Position numbers and translations under genes: made by a program
The notes under the pieces: generated by a model
Databases searched by the model: none
The model's input: only the letters and a program-made list of their open reading frames with translations
What the model was told of the DNA's origin: nothing
Part shown: positions 8,766-16,548 of the stretch, in pieces
Position numbering within the stretch: the stretch's first letter is position 1
How the letters are laid out: each line of letters opens with the position of its first letter
Assembly (NCBI RefSeq): GCF_047219225.1
Contig: NZ_CP178208.1
Coordinates: 1,054,001-1,118,000 of the forward strand
Length of the DNA stretch: 64,000 nucleotides
Reading direction: 5' to 3'
From: IMCC45349 sp047219225
GTDB lineage: Bacteria > Bacteroidota > Bacteroidia > Flavobacteriales > Flavobacteriaceae

Positions 8766-9893
8766 AATATCTGCTGCTTGTTTAAGTGTATCGTCTGTTT
8801 TAGCAAAACAAAAACGAATCATTTTTTGGTCATACTTATCTTTATTAAATACCGAAATTGGGATAGCAGCTACTCCTTTTTCAATGGTTAACCATTTACA
8901 AAAAGCTTCATCATTTTGAGTGCTTATTTGCGAATAATCTACTGCCTGAAAATACGTGCCTTTAGATGCTGAAAATTTAAATTTAGAATCCTTTATCAAC
9001 TCTAAAAACAAATCGCGTTTAGCTTGAAAGAATGAAGCCAATTCTAAATAATGATTTTCGTTTTGTAAATAAACAGCTAATGCTTTTTGCATAGGGTGGT
9101 TAACGCTAAACACATTAAACTGATGCACTTTTACAAACTCATTCATTAAATCTTTTGGTGCGCAGCAATAGCCCATTTTCCAACCTGTATTATGAAATGT
9201 TTTTCCAAAAGAAGCAGTAATAAAACTGCGTTTTTTAAGCTCTGGAAATAAGCAGGCACTTTGGTGTTGTTCGTCATCAAAAACTATATGCTCGTAAACT
9301 TCATCACTTAATACAATTATATTGGTATCTCGAGTAATAGCTTCTAACTGTTGCATATCTTCTTTACTCATTACAGTACCACTTGGATTGTGAGGTGTGT
9401 TTACAATAATCATTTTTGTTTTATAAGACACCTTAGTTTTCACCTCATCCCAATTTATAGCATAATTTGGTGCTTCTAATTGTATAGAAATAGCTTTTCC
9501 TCCATTAAGCTCAATTGTTGGCACATAACAATCGTAAGCAGGTCTAAATACAACAACCTCATCTTCTGGCCTAATAAAAGCTGTAATAGCAGTATAAATA
9601 GCTTGTGTTGCTCCTGCTGTAACGACAATTTCTGATTCGGGGTGATACGTTGAGCGATAAAGCAAATCAAACTTTTTAGCTATAGCTTCTCGTAAACCAA
9701 AAGTCCCAGGCATTGGCGCATATTGGTTGTACCCATTATCCATCGCTTTAGCCACTAACTTTTGTAATGTTTTGTCACTTTCAAAATTTGGATACCCTTG
9801 CGATAAGTTAATAGCATTGTGCTTATGAGCTAAAGCGCTCATTACCGAAAAAATAGTAGTTTCTAAGTTGGGAAGTTTAGAGGTATGTTTCAT
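8751..9893 (-). CDS. Class I/II PLP aminotransferase, methionine aminotransferase (YbdL) type
   Basis: 380 residues, cytosolic. The PLP lysine is Lys231 in SFGKTFHNTGWKMGY; the substrate/cofactor motifs NLSQGYPNF (29-37), NTPHNPSG (165-172) and SDEVYEH (196-202) are intact. The sequence fits the YbdL/kynurenine aminotransferase III group, which prefers methionine, aromatic amino acids and glutamine with keto-acid acceptors. The nearby omega-amidase on the same strand supports a role in re-amination of 2-keto-4-methylthiobutyrate or glutamine transamination. Alternative: kynurenine-oxoglutarate aminotransferase; sequence alone does not separate these. Its last 15 nt overlap the convergent acetyltransferase gene. 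Confidence 0.88.
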   Translation of the reverse strand: MKHTSKLPNLETTIFSVMSALAHKHNAINLSQGYPNFESDKTLQKLVAKAMDNGYNQYAPMPGTFGLREAIAKKFDLLYRSTYHPESEIVVTAGATQAIYTAITAFIRPEDEVVVFRPAYDCYVPTIELNGGKAISIQLEAPNYAINWDEVKTKVSYKTKMIIVNTPHNPSGTVMSKEDMQQLEAITRDTNIIVLSDEVYEHIVFDDEQHQSACLFPELKKRSFITASFGKTFHNTGWKMGYCCAPKDLMNEFVKVHQFNVFSVNHPMQKALAVYLQNENHYLELASFFQAKRDLFLELIKDSKFKFSASKGTYFQAVDYSQISTQNDEAFCKWLTIEKGVAAIPISVFNKDKYDQKMIRFCFAKTDDTLKQAADILNQI

Positions 9894-9944
9894 ACTCTAA
9901 ATATAATATGTTTATAGAAAACTTTCGATTGAAAAATAAAGTTC

Positions 9945-10637
9945 CTAAATCTTTAAAAACTTAAGTAAGTCCTGCTTATAAGTTCTACCTATTGGAATGC
10001 GATTTCCATCAAGGTAAATTTCATTTCCCGAAATCTTATTTACCTCTTTACTATTAATAATATATGATTTATGAATTTGTATAAATATATTTGAAGGTAA
10101 TCTATCTACCCAATTTTTTAAAGAATCAATGTAAGAGTGCTTTCCTTGTTTTGTAACAACTGTTATATAATTTCTATCAGACTCTATATAAACAATATCA
10201 TCCAATACAATTTTATGCAATGTTTTATCTACATTTAAAAAAATACTCTTAGCCTCTTTTACGTTAGCTTCAACTTGCTTTGGCTGTACTCTATCTTGGG
10301 CTTTTTTTACAGCTCTATAAAAACGCTCGAACGAAAATGGTTTTACTAAATAATCTACAATGGTTTCTAATTCAAAACTACTCACTGCATAATCTGGATA
10401 AGCAGTTGTCATAATTACTGCTGGTGGATTTTTTACCGTTTTAATAAAATCTAAACCAGAAATATCTGGTAAATTAATATCTAGAAAAAGTAAATCAACA
10501 TCATTACTATTTAAAAACGCACTTGCCTCAATTGCAGCGTTAAACGTTGCTAACAAATGTACATTAGGTAGTTTTTCTAAATAATTTTTTAGAATTTTTT
10601 GTGCTGGTATTTCATCTTCAATAATTATACAATTCAT
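9945..10637 (-). CDS. LytTR-family response regulator
   Basis: 230 residues. The receiver domain (1-120) has the acidic pocket EDE at 7-9, phospho-acceptor Asp53 (FLDINLPD), the TTAYP switch and Lys in VKPFSFERF. The C-terminal LytTR DNA-binding domain (about 130-230) contains YIESDRNYITVVT, a typical IQIHKSYIINSKEVNKI and IPIGRTYKQDLL. It is the second gene of a kinase-regulator operon; its ATG overlaps the kinase stop by 4 nt (ATGA), indicating translational coupling. Confidence 0.93.
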   Translation of the reverse strand: MNCIIIEDEIPAQKILKNYLEKLPNVHLLATFNAAIEASAFLNSNDVDLLFLDINLPDISGLDFIKTVKNPPAVIMTTAYPDYAVSSFELETIVDYLVKPFSFERFYRAVKKAQDRVQPKQVEANVKEAKSIFLNVDKTLHKIVLDDIVYIESDRNYITVVTKQGKHSYIDSLKNWVDRLPSNIFIQIHKSYIINSKEVNKISGNEIYLDGNRIPIGRTYKQDLLKFLKI

Positions 10638-11605
10638 TGTAAATTAAGTTTTAAATATACTTTAAACACATCATTTCTAGTAATCTCAAACTCATGTGCA
10701 TCTTTATATAGTAACTGTAGTCGCTTTTCTAGGTTTTTCAATCCTATTCTAAAGTCTGAAGTCGATGTTTTGTCTTTATTATACTTGTTTTTACAAACAC
10801 ATTCCAACTGACCATTCTTTACATTAATATTAATATCAACCACACTATGTATGATACTATGTTTAAAAGCATTTTCAATAATAGTGATAATTAACAATGG
10901 TGCTATTTGATGCATTGAATTATCAACATTCACATGATATGAAATCTCTTTAACACCTTCGGTTCTTATCTTTTGAAACTTGATATAATTATCTAAAAAC
11001 TGTAGCTCTTTTTCTAAAGAAATTGTTTTTGAATTACTCTCATATAGCACATGTTTTAAGTTATCAGATAACATCAAAATAAGCTCTGGAGTTTCTTGTG
11101 GTTTTTCTATTGAATACGAATAAATCGTATTTAAATTATTAAACAATACATGCGGATTAATTTGAGACTTTAAGAATTTTAATTCCATTTCTGTATGTTC
11201 CAACTTAATCGCTTCAACTTCTTCTTGCTTATCCAAATAACGATATAACATCCACACAAACGAAAAGAATATTAAAGGCACTAATGTTTGCCATAAATAA
11301 TCGCTCAAACACTTCATTAATGAGCAACCGCATTGTGCAAATACATAACAATATAACTGCGTTGCAAATACCGAAATAATTGCAAATACAAAAATGTAAA
11401 GTATGTACAATTTCTTTTTTACAAAAAATGGTAACAACACCATGTTGTTTACATACACTATAATTACTAGAATAAATAAATATTGTAAAAAGGGATTTTG
11501 TTTCCAATAATAAGGTGAAAACACAAATAATGACGCAAACACAAACAGCATCCAAAACAGGATGTGTACTAAAACTTGGGATATGTTTTTATTAAACATG
11601 GACAT
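10634..11605 (-). CDS. PF06580-type sensor histidine kinase (LytS/YehU-like)
   Basis: 323 residues. Four hydrophobic segments in the first 125 residues form the membrane sensor part, with no periplasmic domain of any size, so the signal is probably sensed in or near the membrane. A short coiled linker follows (about 122-145) and then the His_kinase box with His152 in KSQINPHVLFNNLN. The degenerate HATPase domain has IIENAFKHS (N box) and RIGLKNLEKRLQLLY (G box). It phosphorylates the LytTR regulator encoded immediately downstream. The upstream intergenic region, shared with a divergent thioredoxin-like gene, holds two operator-like dyads. Confidence 0.92.
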   Translation of the reverse strand: MSMFNKNISQVLVHILFWMLFVFASLFVFSPYYWKQNPFLQYLFILVIIVYVNNMVLLPFFVKKKLYILYIFVFAIISVFATQLYCYVFAQCGCSLMKCLSDYLWQTLVPLIFFSFVWMLYRYLDKQEEVEAIKLEHTEMELKFLKSQINPHVLFNNLNTIYSYSIEKPQETPELILMLSDNLKHVLYESNSKTISLEKELQFLDNYIKFQKIRTEGVKEISYHVNVDNSMHQIAPLLIITIIENAFKHSIIHSVVDININVKNGQLECVCKNKYNKDKTSTSDFRIGLKNLEKRLQLLYKDAHEFEITRNDVFKVYLKLNLQ

Positions 11606-11666
11606 TGGTCTTGAAAAGTAATTAGAATTGCTTACATCATCAAAAATTATGTATAAAATTCATTCT

Positions 11667-11683
11667 TGTAGTGACAAACTACA
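11667..11683. promoter_or_regulatory. Operator-like inverted repeat TGTAGT-N5-ACTACA
   Basis: A perfect 6-bp dyad around GACAA, 62 bp upstream of the kinase start at 11605. An overlapping 7-bp dyad (ACAAACT / AGTTTGT, 11674-11697) shares part of it. It has the size expected for a dimeric regulator; the cognate protein is unknown. Confidence 0.4.
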
Positions 11684-11726
11684 TTTATGCAGTTTGTTTG
11701 TTAATTATTTCCTTTTATAAACTCAT

Positions 11727-11750
11727 TAATGTTGTGTGTACATAACATTA
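11727..11750. promoter_or_regulatory. 24-bp near-palindrome, candidate operator
   Basis: The arms TAATGTT and AACATTA enclose TGT and ACA half-site cores with only a few mismatched central positions. The centre lies about 44 bp upstream of the transcript start predicted from the promoter box at 11772-11779, the usual place for an activator site. Confidence 0.45.
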
Positions 11751-11771
11751 GCTACAAAATAATCATGCTGT

Positions 11772-11779
11772 TACTTTTG
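11772..11779 (+). promoter_or_regulatory. Promoter -7 box (TACTTTTG) of the thioredoxin/TPR gene
   Basis: An exact TAnnTTTG box 22 nt before the ATG at 11802; the palindrome at 11727-11750 lies just upstream. Confidence 0.55.
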
Positions 11780-11801
11780 ATTGAAACATTAATCAACAAT
11801 C

Positions 11802-12692
11802 ATGAAACGAATAGTATTTATTTTAACAATCCTTTTTTGCCTCCAAATTTCTTTTTCACAAACCATAAACCATGTAACAACAGATGCTAAAGGAAAAGAA
11901 AAATTACTTGGTTTAATTAATAAAGAAGGACTTACTCAAGCACCTTTTAACGATTGGTTTTCTAAAAACTACGATGCTTATATTGTCAATAAAAAACTAG
12001 TTAAAACACTTAAAGATTCACTACAACAATATACTATAAAAGTGTTTTTAGGTACTTGGTGTGGCGATAGTAAAAAGGAAGTTCCAAGGTTTTATAAAGC
12101 TTTAGAAACAGTAGGTTTTCCTGAAAACCAATTAGAAGTAATTGCTGTTGACAAAACAGCTGAAGCCTATAAACAAAGTCCTAATGGAGAAGAAAAAGGG
12201 TTAAACATTCATCGTGTGCCTACCTTTATATTTTATAAAAATGGTCAAGAAGTAAATCGTATAGTAGAACATCCAAAAACTACTTTTGAGCATGATTTTG
12301 AAGCTATAATTAATGGGACATACAGACCTCATTATCTTGCGGCTAATTATGTACATGGACTCATTGCTACTAACAGTATAGATTCTTTAAAAACTATGGA
12401 AAACACTTTAGTACCTCAACTGGCAGAATTTGTAAAAGGTAGTAGAGAACTTAATACTTTAGGCTATGTAAACCTTAGAGCAAACAAACTTGAAGAAGCA
12501 CTTTATATTTTTGATTTGAACACTAAAATATTTCCATACAAACACAATGTATATGATAGTTTAGCAGAAGCCTATTATGAGTCTAAAAACTACACTGAAG
12601 CATTAAAAAATTACTATAAAGTACTAAGCTTAAAACCAGAAGATAAAAATGCAAAAGAGATGGTTGAAGAGATAAGCTTACTCATAAAATAA
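11802..12692 (+). CDS. Secreted thioredoxin-fold protein with C-terminal TPR
   Basis: 296 residues with signal peptide (MKRIVFILTILFCLQISFSQ). A thioredoxin-like domain spans about 60-165: the active-site region reads LGTWCGDSKKEVPRF, so only the first cysteine (Cys87) of the usual CxxC is present, and the cis-proline loop RVPTFIFY is intact. About 190-296 holds TPR-like helices (NKLEEALYIFDLN, NYTEALKNYYKVLSLKPED). It is therefore not a disulfide oxidoreductase of the DsbA type; a monothiol or purely structural role is possible. It is followed 2 nt later by a GldM-like lipoprotein gene, suggesting an operon. Confidence 0.8.
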   Translation: MKRIVFILTILFCLQISFSQTINHVTTDAKGKEKLLGLINKEGLTQAPFNDWFSKNYDAYIVNKKLVKTLKDSLQQYTIKVFLGTWCGDSKKEVPRFYKALETVGFPENQLEVIAVDKTAEAYKQSPNGEEKGLNIHRVPTFIFYKNGQEVNRIVEHPKTTFEHDFEAIINGTYRPHYLAANYVHGLIATNSIDSLKTMENTLVPQLAEFVKGSRELNTLGYVNLRANKLEEALYIFDLNTKIFPYKHNVYDSLAEAYYESKNYTEALKNYYKVLSLKPEDKNAKEMVEEISLLIK

Positions 12693-12694
12693 AA

Positions 12695-13465
12695 ATGAGT
12701 ATTTTGTGTTATAGTTACACACAAAACCGTCAAACTATTAAAACTCATCATTTACTTTACGTATTAGCTTTATTATGCTTTAGTTGTAACTCTTCAAGGG
12801 TTTCTAGAACTCAATTACTCACAGAAAACAAATTACTTAAAGAAGAATTGGTGTCTTTAAAAACAATAGACACTTCAAAAACAGAAACAGTTCTAGAATT
12901 GAGCAAAATGAATATTGTTTATAGAGGTGTTACTAATCCAGTAAAAATTTCTGTGCCAAATGCAATCAAAGTAGTTGCATCTGCTCCAGGTTTAAAAAAG
13001 ATTGACGAATATGGTAACTATACATTTACAGCTGGAGGCGGAAAAACTGTCGAAGTAAAAATTATGGCTATTATGCCTAATGGTGACACCATAAAAAGCA
13101 CAAAAACACTAAGAATAAAAAATTTAAGTAAACTAAGAGGAACAATCAATGGCCTTGGTTGTGGAACAAGTTGTGAAGTATTAATCAAAAAAGAACAATT
13201 ATCTAACGCTCTTATAGATGCTCGATTAGATAATTTCTTATTCGATTATAACTTTTATGTAACAAGCTTCAAAATTCACACAAAAAGTTTAACAAAATCA
13301 ATTGAAATAGAAGGCAATACAATTACTAAAGAAACGAGCGATAAAATTTTACACAATCTTAAAATTGGAGATATTGTTCATGTTTTTGATATTAAAGTAA
13401 GAATTTATGGTAGTAGTCTCCGTGCTAAACCTCCTTCTCCAATTATCATTAAAATAGTTGAATAA
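12695..13465 (+). CDS. Lipoprotein with GldM C-terminal-like domains
   Basis: 256 residues. The N-terminus is hydrophobic (LLYVLALLCFSC), giving a likely lipobox with Cys31, though the 15-residue N-region is long. After a short coiled stretch (NKLLKEELVSLKTI) the sequence NIVYRGVTNPVKISVPN (about 74-90) and the following LKKIDEYGNYTFTAG match the pattern of the periplasmic C-terminal domains of GldM, the core motor/shaft protein of the type IX secretion and gliding machinery. True GldM is about 520 residues with an N-terminal membrane helix, so this is a stand-alone relative, not the gene itself. It starts 2 nt after the thioredoxin/TPR gene; its stop codon abuts the convergent kinase stop. 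Confidence 0.68.
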   Translation: MSILCYSYTQNRQTIKTHHLLYVLALLCFSCNSSRVSRTQLLTENKLLKEELVSLKTIDTSKTETVLELSKMNIVYRGVTNPVKISVPNAIKVVASAPGLKKIDEYGNYTFTAGGGKTVEVKIMAIMPNGDTIKSTKTLRIKNLSKLRGTINGLGCGTSCEVLIKKEQLSNALIDARLDNFLFDYNFYVTSFKIHTKSLTKSIEIEGNTITKETSDKILHNLKIGDIVHVFDIKVRIYGSSLRAKPPSPIIIKIVE

Positions 13466-15499
13466 TTATTCCATCGCTGCTCTAGCATTAGTGTCTTTAA
13501 ATGTTACTGAAAAGTTTGCACCATTATCGTAAAAATAAGTTGTAACACCATGTAGTTGCTTAGAAAGACGCCTCACAAGTCTTAACCCAAGACTTTTGGC
13601 TTTAGAAAAATCAAAACTCTCTGGTAAACCTTTACCATTGTCTTTTACCTTTAAAATATAGTTTTGATTTTTCTCTTTTGTTAATATTATATCTAATGTT
13701 TGCTTTTCAGAATTAAAACCATACTTATACGCATTTGTAATAAGTTCATTAATAATTAAACCTAATGGTATTGCAGTATCAATATCGAACTTGTAATTAG
13801 GTACATTTATATTAATTTTTGGTTTTTTATCTTTTCCATACATCATTGAAATATCTTTCACTAAGCTTTTTACATAAGCATCAAACTCGATTAATAAATC
13901 TTCATTTTGATATAGTTTTTGATGTATTAAAGCCATAGATTTTACTCTACTTTTACCTTCTTCGGCTAGCTTTAAAGCTTGTTCATCTTCAATACCTTTA
14001 GTTTGTAATTCTAGTAAACTTGATACTATCTGAAAGTTATTTTTAACTCGATGATGCACTTCTTTAAGTAATAATTGTTTTTCGTGTAAAGCCTTTTCAA
14101 TTTGCTTGTTTTTTGCATCTAAAATAACTGATTGCTTTTTCTTTTTTCGAAATGCTATAAATGCAAAAAGAGCTAATAATGCAGAAACTAGTAAAAATGA
14201 ATAAAGTATGTTGGCATTCTTTTTTTGTTTAGCAATTTCTAAGTCGTGATTTAGTTTTGTTAATTGCTTTTCTTGTGCTCTCTGTAAGCTGTCAACATAC
14301 TTTTCGCGCTCAAACTTAGCTGTTAACTCTAATTCTTTTAACTCTTCTACTTTTTCTTTACCAAATAAAGAATCGTTTACTATTAAAAAGTCATTTAAAT
14401 AATAATATGCCTTTTTAGAGCTACCTGCTTTATTATATAAAACAGCCAACTGTTTTGTTACTATTTGCTGGCTATTTAAACTTCCTATCTCTTTATAGAC
14501 ATTGTACGCCTTTTGAAAATAGTCAATAGCTTTTTGGTTATCACCTAAAGTTTCCCAATAACTACCATATGTTTCATTAACCAAACCTTTAAAATCCATT
14601 ACCTTAATTTGTGGCATTAGTGACGCTATTTCATCTAAATACAACTTCGCTTTATTGGTATCTTTTTCTTTTAAATAAATACTTGCCAATAACCTATTTG
14701 CAAATGCTTCTCCATAAGTAAAGCTTGCTTTTTTTGCATAAACTATTGACTTCAACAATAGTGTTTCTTGAGTATCAATCGTTCTACAGTTACACTCAAA
14801 ATAAGTACTTGCTAGGTTGTTAGACCAAATAACAATACGCTTATAATCTTCTCGCTCTTCGTAAAAACTTACAATCTTTTTTAGAGTTTCAATAGCATCT
14901 TCAAAGTTTTTATTTGAATAGTGTATTAAACTCTCGCTTCCATAAATTCTAATTAATTCTTTATCTGGATCATCACTTTTTAGAGCAATCTCTTTAGCAA
15001 CATTTAATTCTGAAAGTGCATTAGCATAGTCACCTAAATGACTATAAGAATTCGATTTTAATGTATGTGTTCTTATTTTATATGTGTCGTCATCAAGAAA
15101 GTTAAACCAATAACTTGCGCTATCTGCCTCTTTTAAAACATTAAAATAATCATCCTGTCCTAACTTTGATTTTGCTATTAAATACCTTGTTTTTGCTAGA
15201 TTAAAAGTGTCTTTTAATTCTATAAAGATAGTATATGCATCATTGTAATAGCGTTCCATTTGCTCACCATCATAAGATGAGTTAAGACCATAGCTAACAA
15301 ATACTTCTGCTAAGTACGATTTATCATCTATCAATCTAGCTATTGCTTCTTGTTGCTTTAATAATAAACTAATACTATCTCTATTTTTAGTATTCTTGAT
15401 TTTTTGTGACAACTTATCAAAATCCTTAACATTTTGAGATTGTGCATTGCTACTTAAAAAACTAAACAATAAAAAAACGAAAACTATAACTTTTTTCAT
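13466..15499 (-). CDS. TPR-sensor histidine kinase (HisKA_2 type)
   Basis: 677 residues. A signal peptide (MKKVIVFVFLLFSFLSSNAQ) is followed by a large periplasmic region of TPR-like helical repeats (about 30-400; for example AIDYFQKAYNVYKEIG), a coiled coil, one membrane helix (about 430-450, LYSFLLVSALLALFAFIAF) and a cytoplasmic kinase. The kinase has the HisKA_2 dimerization box LLKEVHHRVKNNFQ (phospho-His) and an HATPase domain with LIINELITNAYKYGF and DNGKGLPE. The adjacent LytTR response regulator gene upstream is the likely partner, but a terminator (15551-15573) and a separate promoter box (15528-15535) indicate independent transcription. Confidence 0.9.
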   Translation of the reverse strand: MKKVIVFVFLLFSFLSSNAQSQNVKDFDKLSQKIKNTKNRDSISLLLKQQEAIARLIDDKSYLAEVFVSYGLNSSYDGEQMERYYNDAYTIFIELKDTFNLAKTRYLIAKSKLGQDDYFNVLKEADSASYWFNFLDDDTYKIRTHTLKSNSYSHLGDYANALSELNVAKEIALKSDDPDKELIRIYGSESLIHYSNKNFEDAIETLKKIVSFYEEREDYKRIVIWSNNLASTYFECNCRTIDTQETLLLKSIVYAKKASFTYGEAFANRLLASIYLKEKDTNKAKLYLDEIASLMPQIKVMDFKGLVNETYGSYWETLGDNQKAIDYFQKAYNVYKEIGSLNSQQIVTKQLAVLYNKAGSSKKAYYYLNDFLIVNDSLFGKEKVEELKELELTAKFEREKYVDSLQRAQEKQLTKLNHDLEIAKQKKNANILYSFLLVSALLALFAFIAFRKKKKQSVILDAKNKQIEKALHEKQLLLKEVHHRVKNNFQIVSSLLELQTKGIEDEQALKLAEEGKSRVKSMALIHQKLYQNEDLLIEFDAYVKSLVKDISMMYGKDKKPKININVPNYKFDIDTAIPLGLIINELITNAYKYGFNSEKQTLDIILTKEKNQNYILKVKDNGKGLPESFDFSKAKSLGLRLVRRLSKQLHGVTTYFYDNGANFSVTFKDTNARAAME

Positions 15500-15527
15500 T
15501 TAAGGTTGGTTGGGTTAATGTACTTCA

Positions 15528-15535
15528 CAAATATA
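15528..15535 (-). promoter_or_regulatory. Promoter -7 box (TATATTTG) of the TPR histidine kinase gene
   Basis: An exact box on the minus strand, 28 nt before the kinase ATG and downstream of the terminator of the preceding unit. Confidence 0.55.
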
Positions 15536-15549
15536 TTTTTATTTAAATT

Positions 15550-15653
15550 AAAAAAGCCTCTTGCTAAAGAGGCAGTTAATTAATTAAACCCTTGAAAATT
15601 ACTTTTAAAACCTCTCATAACGTAACAAACACACGTATTGTTAAAAAGGCTAT
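15550..15653 (-). ncRNA. Candidate small RNA between response regulator and kinase genes
   Basis: An exact TATATTTG promoter box lies at 15657-15664 (minus strand) and a strong terminator at 15551-15573, defining a transcript of roughly 100 nt without an obvious coding frame. Inside it TAACAA / TTGTTA can pair around a 9-nt loop. Upstream of the box is a 14-nt element also found upstream of the response regulator gene. The alternative is that this is simply the 3' UTR of the response regulator mRNA. Confidence 0.3.
15551..15573 (-). terminator. Terminator after the LytTR regulator gene (or of a short transcript)
   Basis: The arms GCCTCTT / AAGAGGC (15556-15562 / 15567-15573) have loop GCTA. 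On the minus strand the hairpin is followed by a T-run. It lies about 150 nt beyond the response regulator stop codon, unusually far. Confidence 0.85.
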
Positions 15654-15689
15654 AAACAAATATACTTTAGGTTCAAGGTATTATCTTAA

Positions 15690-15703
15690 AAAATGTTCTA
15701 AAA
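15690..15703. promoter_or_regulatory. 14-nt element AAAATGTTCTAAAA, copy 2
   Basis: Identical to the element at 16506-16519 upstream of the response regulator gene. Its centre lies about 43 bp upstream of the start predicted for the candidate small RNA. Confidence 0.35.
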
Positions 15704-15719
15704 GCATTAATATGTGTCA

Positions 15720-16442
15720 CTAAATTAAGTTTAACTTATTAATTAAATTTTCTTTAAACTTTTTACCAATAGGAATATCATAATTGTCAAGTTTAATGCA
15801 ATTATGACTTATTTGATTTAAGTAAATAGTGTTGATAATATAACCTCTATGCACTCTAATAAATTTATGATTAAGCTTGTTTAATATATCATTAAGGCTA
15901 GTTCTAACTACATGTATGGTGCCATTCTTTAAAATAATCTCAGCATAAACATGTGCACTTCTTAAAAATAAAATATCTTCAAATAACAACTTTATAAAAG
16001 CACCTTTTTCTTTAATAAATAAGGCATCATTTATAATAAACCCTTCATTACTTGCCTTTCCTGTTTTATTTGAATAGTTATACAAAGCAATTTCAATAGA
16101 AGTATAAAGTTCTTCTTTAGAAAAAGGTTTTACTAAATAAGCAGGAGGCATTACTTTTTTAGCTTCATTTAATGTAATAGCATCTGTATTTGAAGTAAGA
16201 AAAATAAAGGGAAAGTCGTATTCTTCTTTTATCTTTTTTGCTATATCTATTCCTGTTTTTTTTCCTGATAATTGAATATCTAAAATAGCAATATCTGGTG
16301 TTTCTTCTTCAATTACGCTAATAGCTTCAGTATAACTTATTGCTGGTTCAAAAGCCTGATAACCTAAATCGGTTAATGTATCACAAATATTATCTGCTAT
16401 AATAATTTCGTCTTCTACTACTAAAACTTTGACTTTATTCAT
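15720..16442 (-). CDS. Response regulator with LytTR output domain
   Basis: 240 residues. The receiver domain (about 1-122) has the acidic pair ED at 10-11, Asp55 (AILDIQLSG), the FLTSN switch and Lys in LVKPFSKEEL. The C-terminal LytTR domain (about 140-240) contains LFLRSAHVYAEIIL, FIRVHRGYIINTIYLNQI and IPIGKKFKENLI. Its likely partner is the TPR histidine kinase encoded just downstream. The presence of direct TGTTCT repeats exactly 21 bp apart upstream of its start fits LytTR autoregulation. It is separated by 106 bp from the upstream MutS-like gene. Confidence 0.92.
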   Translation of the reverse strand: MNKVKVLVVEDEIIIADNICDTLTDLGYQAFEPAISYTEAISVIEEETPDIAILDIQLSGKKTGIDIAKKIKEEYDFPFIFLTSNTDAITLNEAKKVMPPAYLVKPFSKEELYTSIEIALYNYSNKTGKASNEGFIINDALFIKEKGAFIKLLFEDILFLRSAHVYAEIILKNGTIHVVRTSLNDILNKLNHKFIRVHRGYIINTIYLNQISHNCIKLDNYDIPIGKKFKENLINKLNLI

Positions 16443-16505
16443 CCCAAATTTTGTCTAAATGCTAATGTAAAAACTCCTACGTTATTTGTAATCATTTTAA
16501 ACAAC

Positions 16506-16540
16506 AAAATGTTCTAAAATCTTCTTTTTTTGTTCTTAAA
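16506..16540. promoter_or_regulatory. Candidate LytTR binding site: TGTTCT direct repeats 21 bp apart
   Basis: TGTTCTAAAA at 16510-16519 and TGTTCTTAAA at 16531-16540 are direct repeats spaced two helical turns apart, the spacing LytTR dimers are known to use. They lie 68-98 bp upstream of the LytTR regulator gene. The 14-nt block at 16506-16519 recurs at 15690-15703. Confidence 0.4.
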
Positions 16541-16548
16541 AAAATCAG

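Noticed and set aside
11667..11683. TGTAGT...ACTACA dyad as a BlaI/MecI operator
   Set aside because: The BlaI/MecI sites have the half-sites in the opposite order with a short centre, and no blaI/blaR pair is present in the window.
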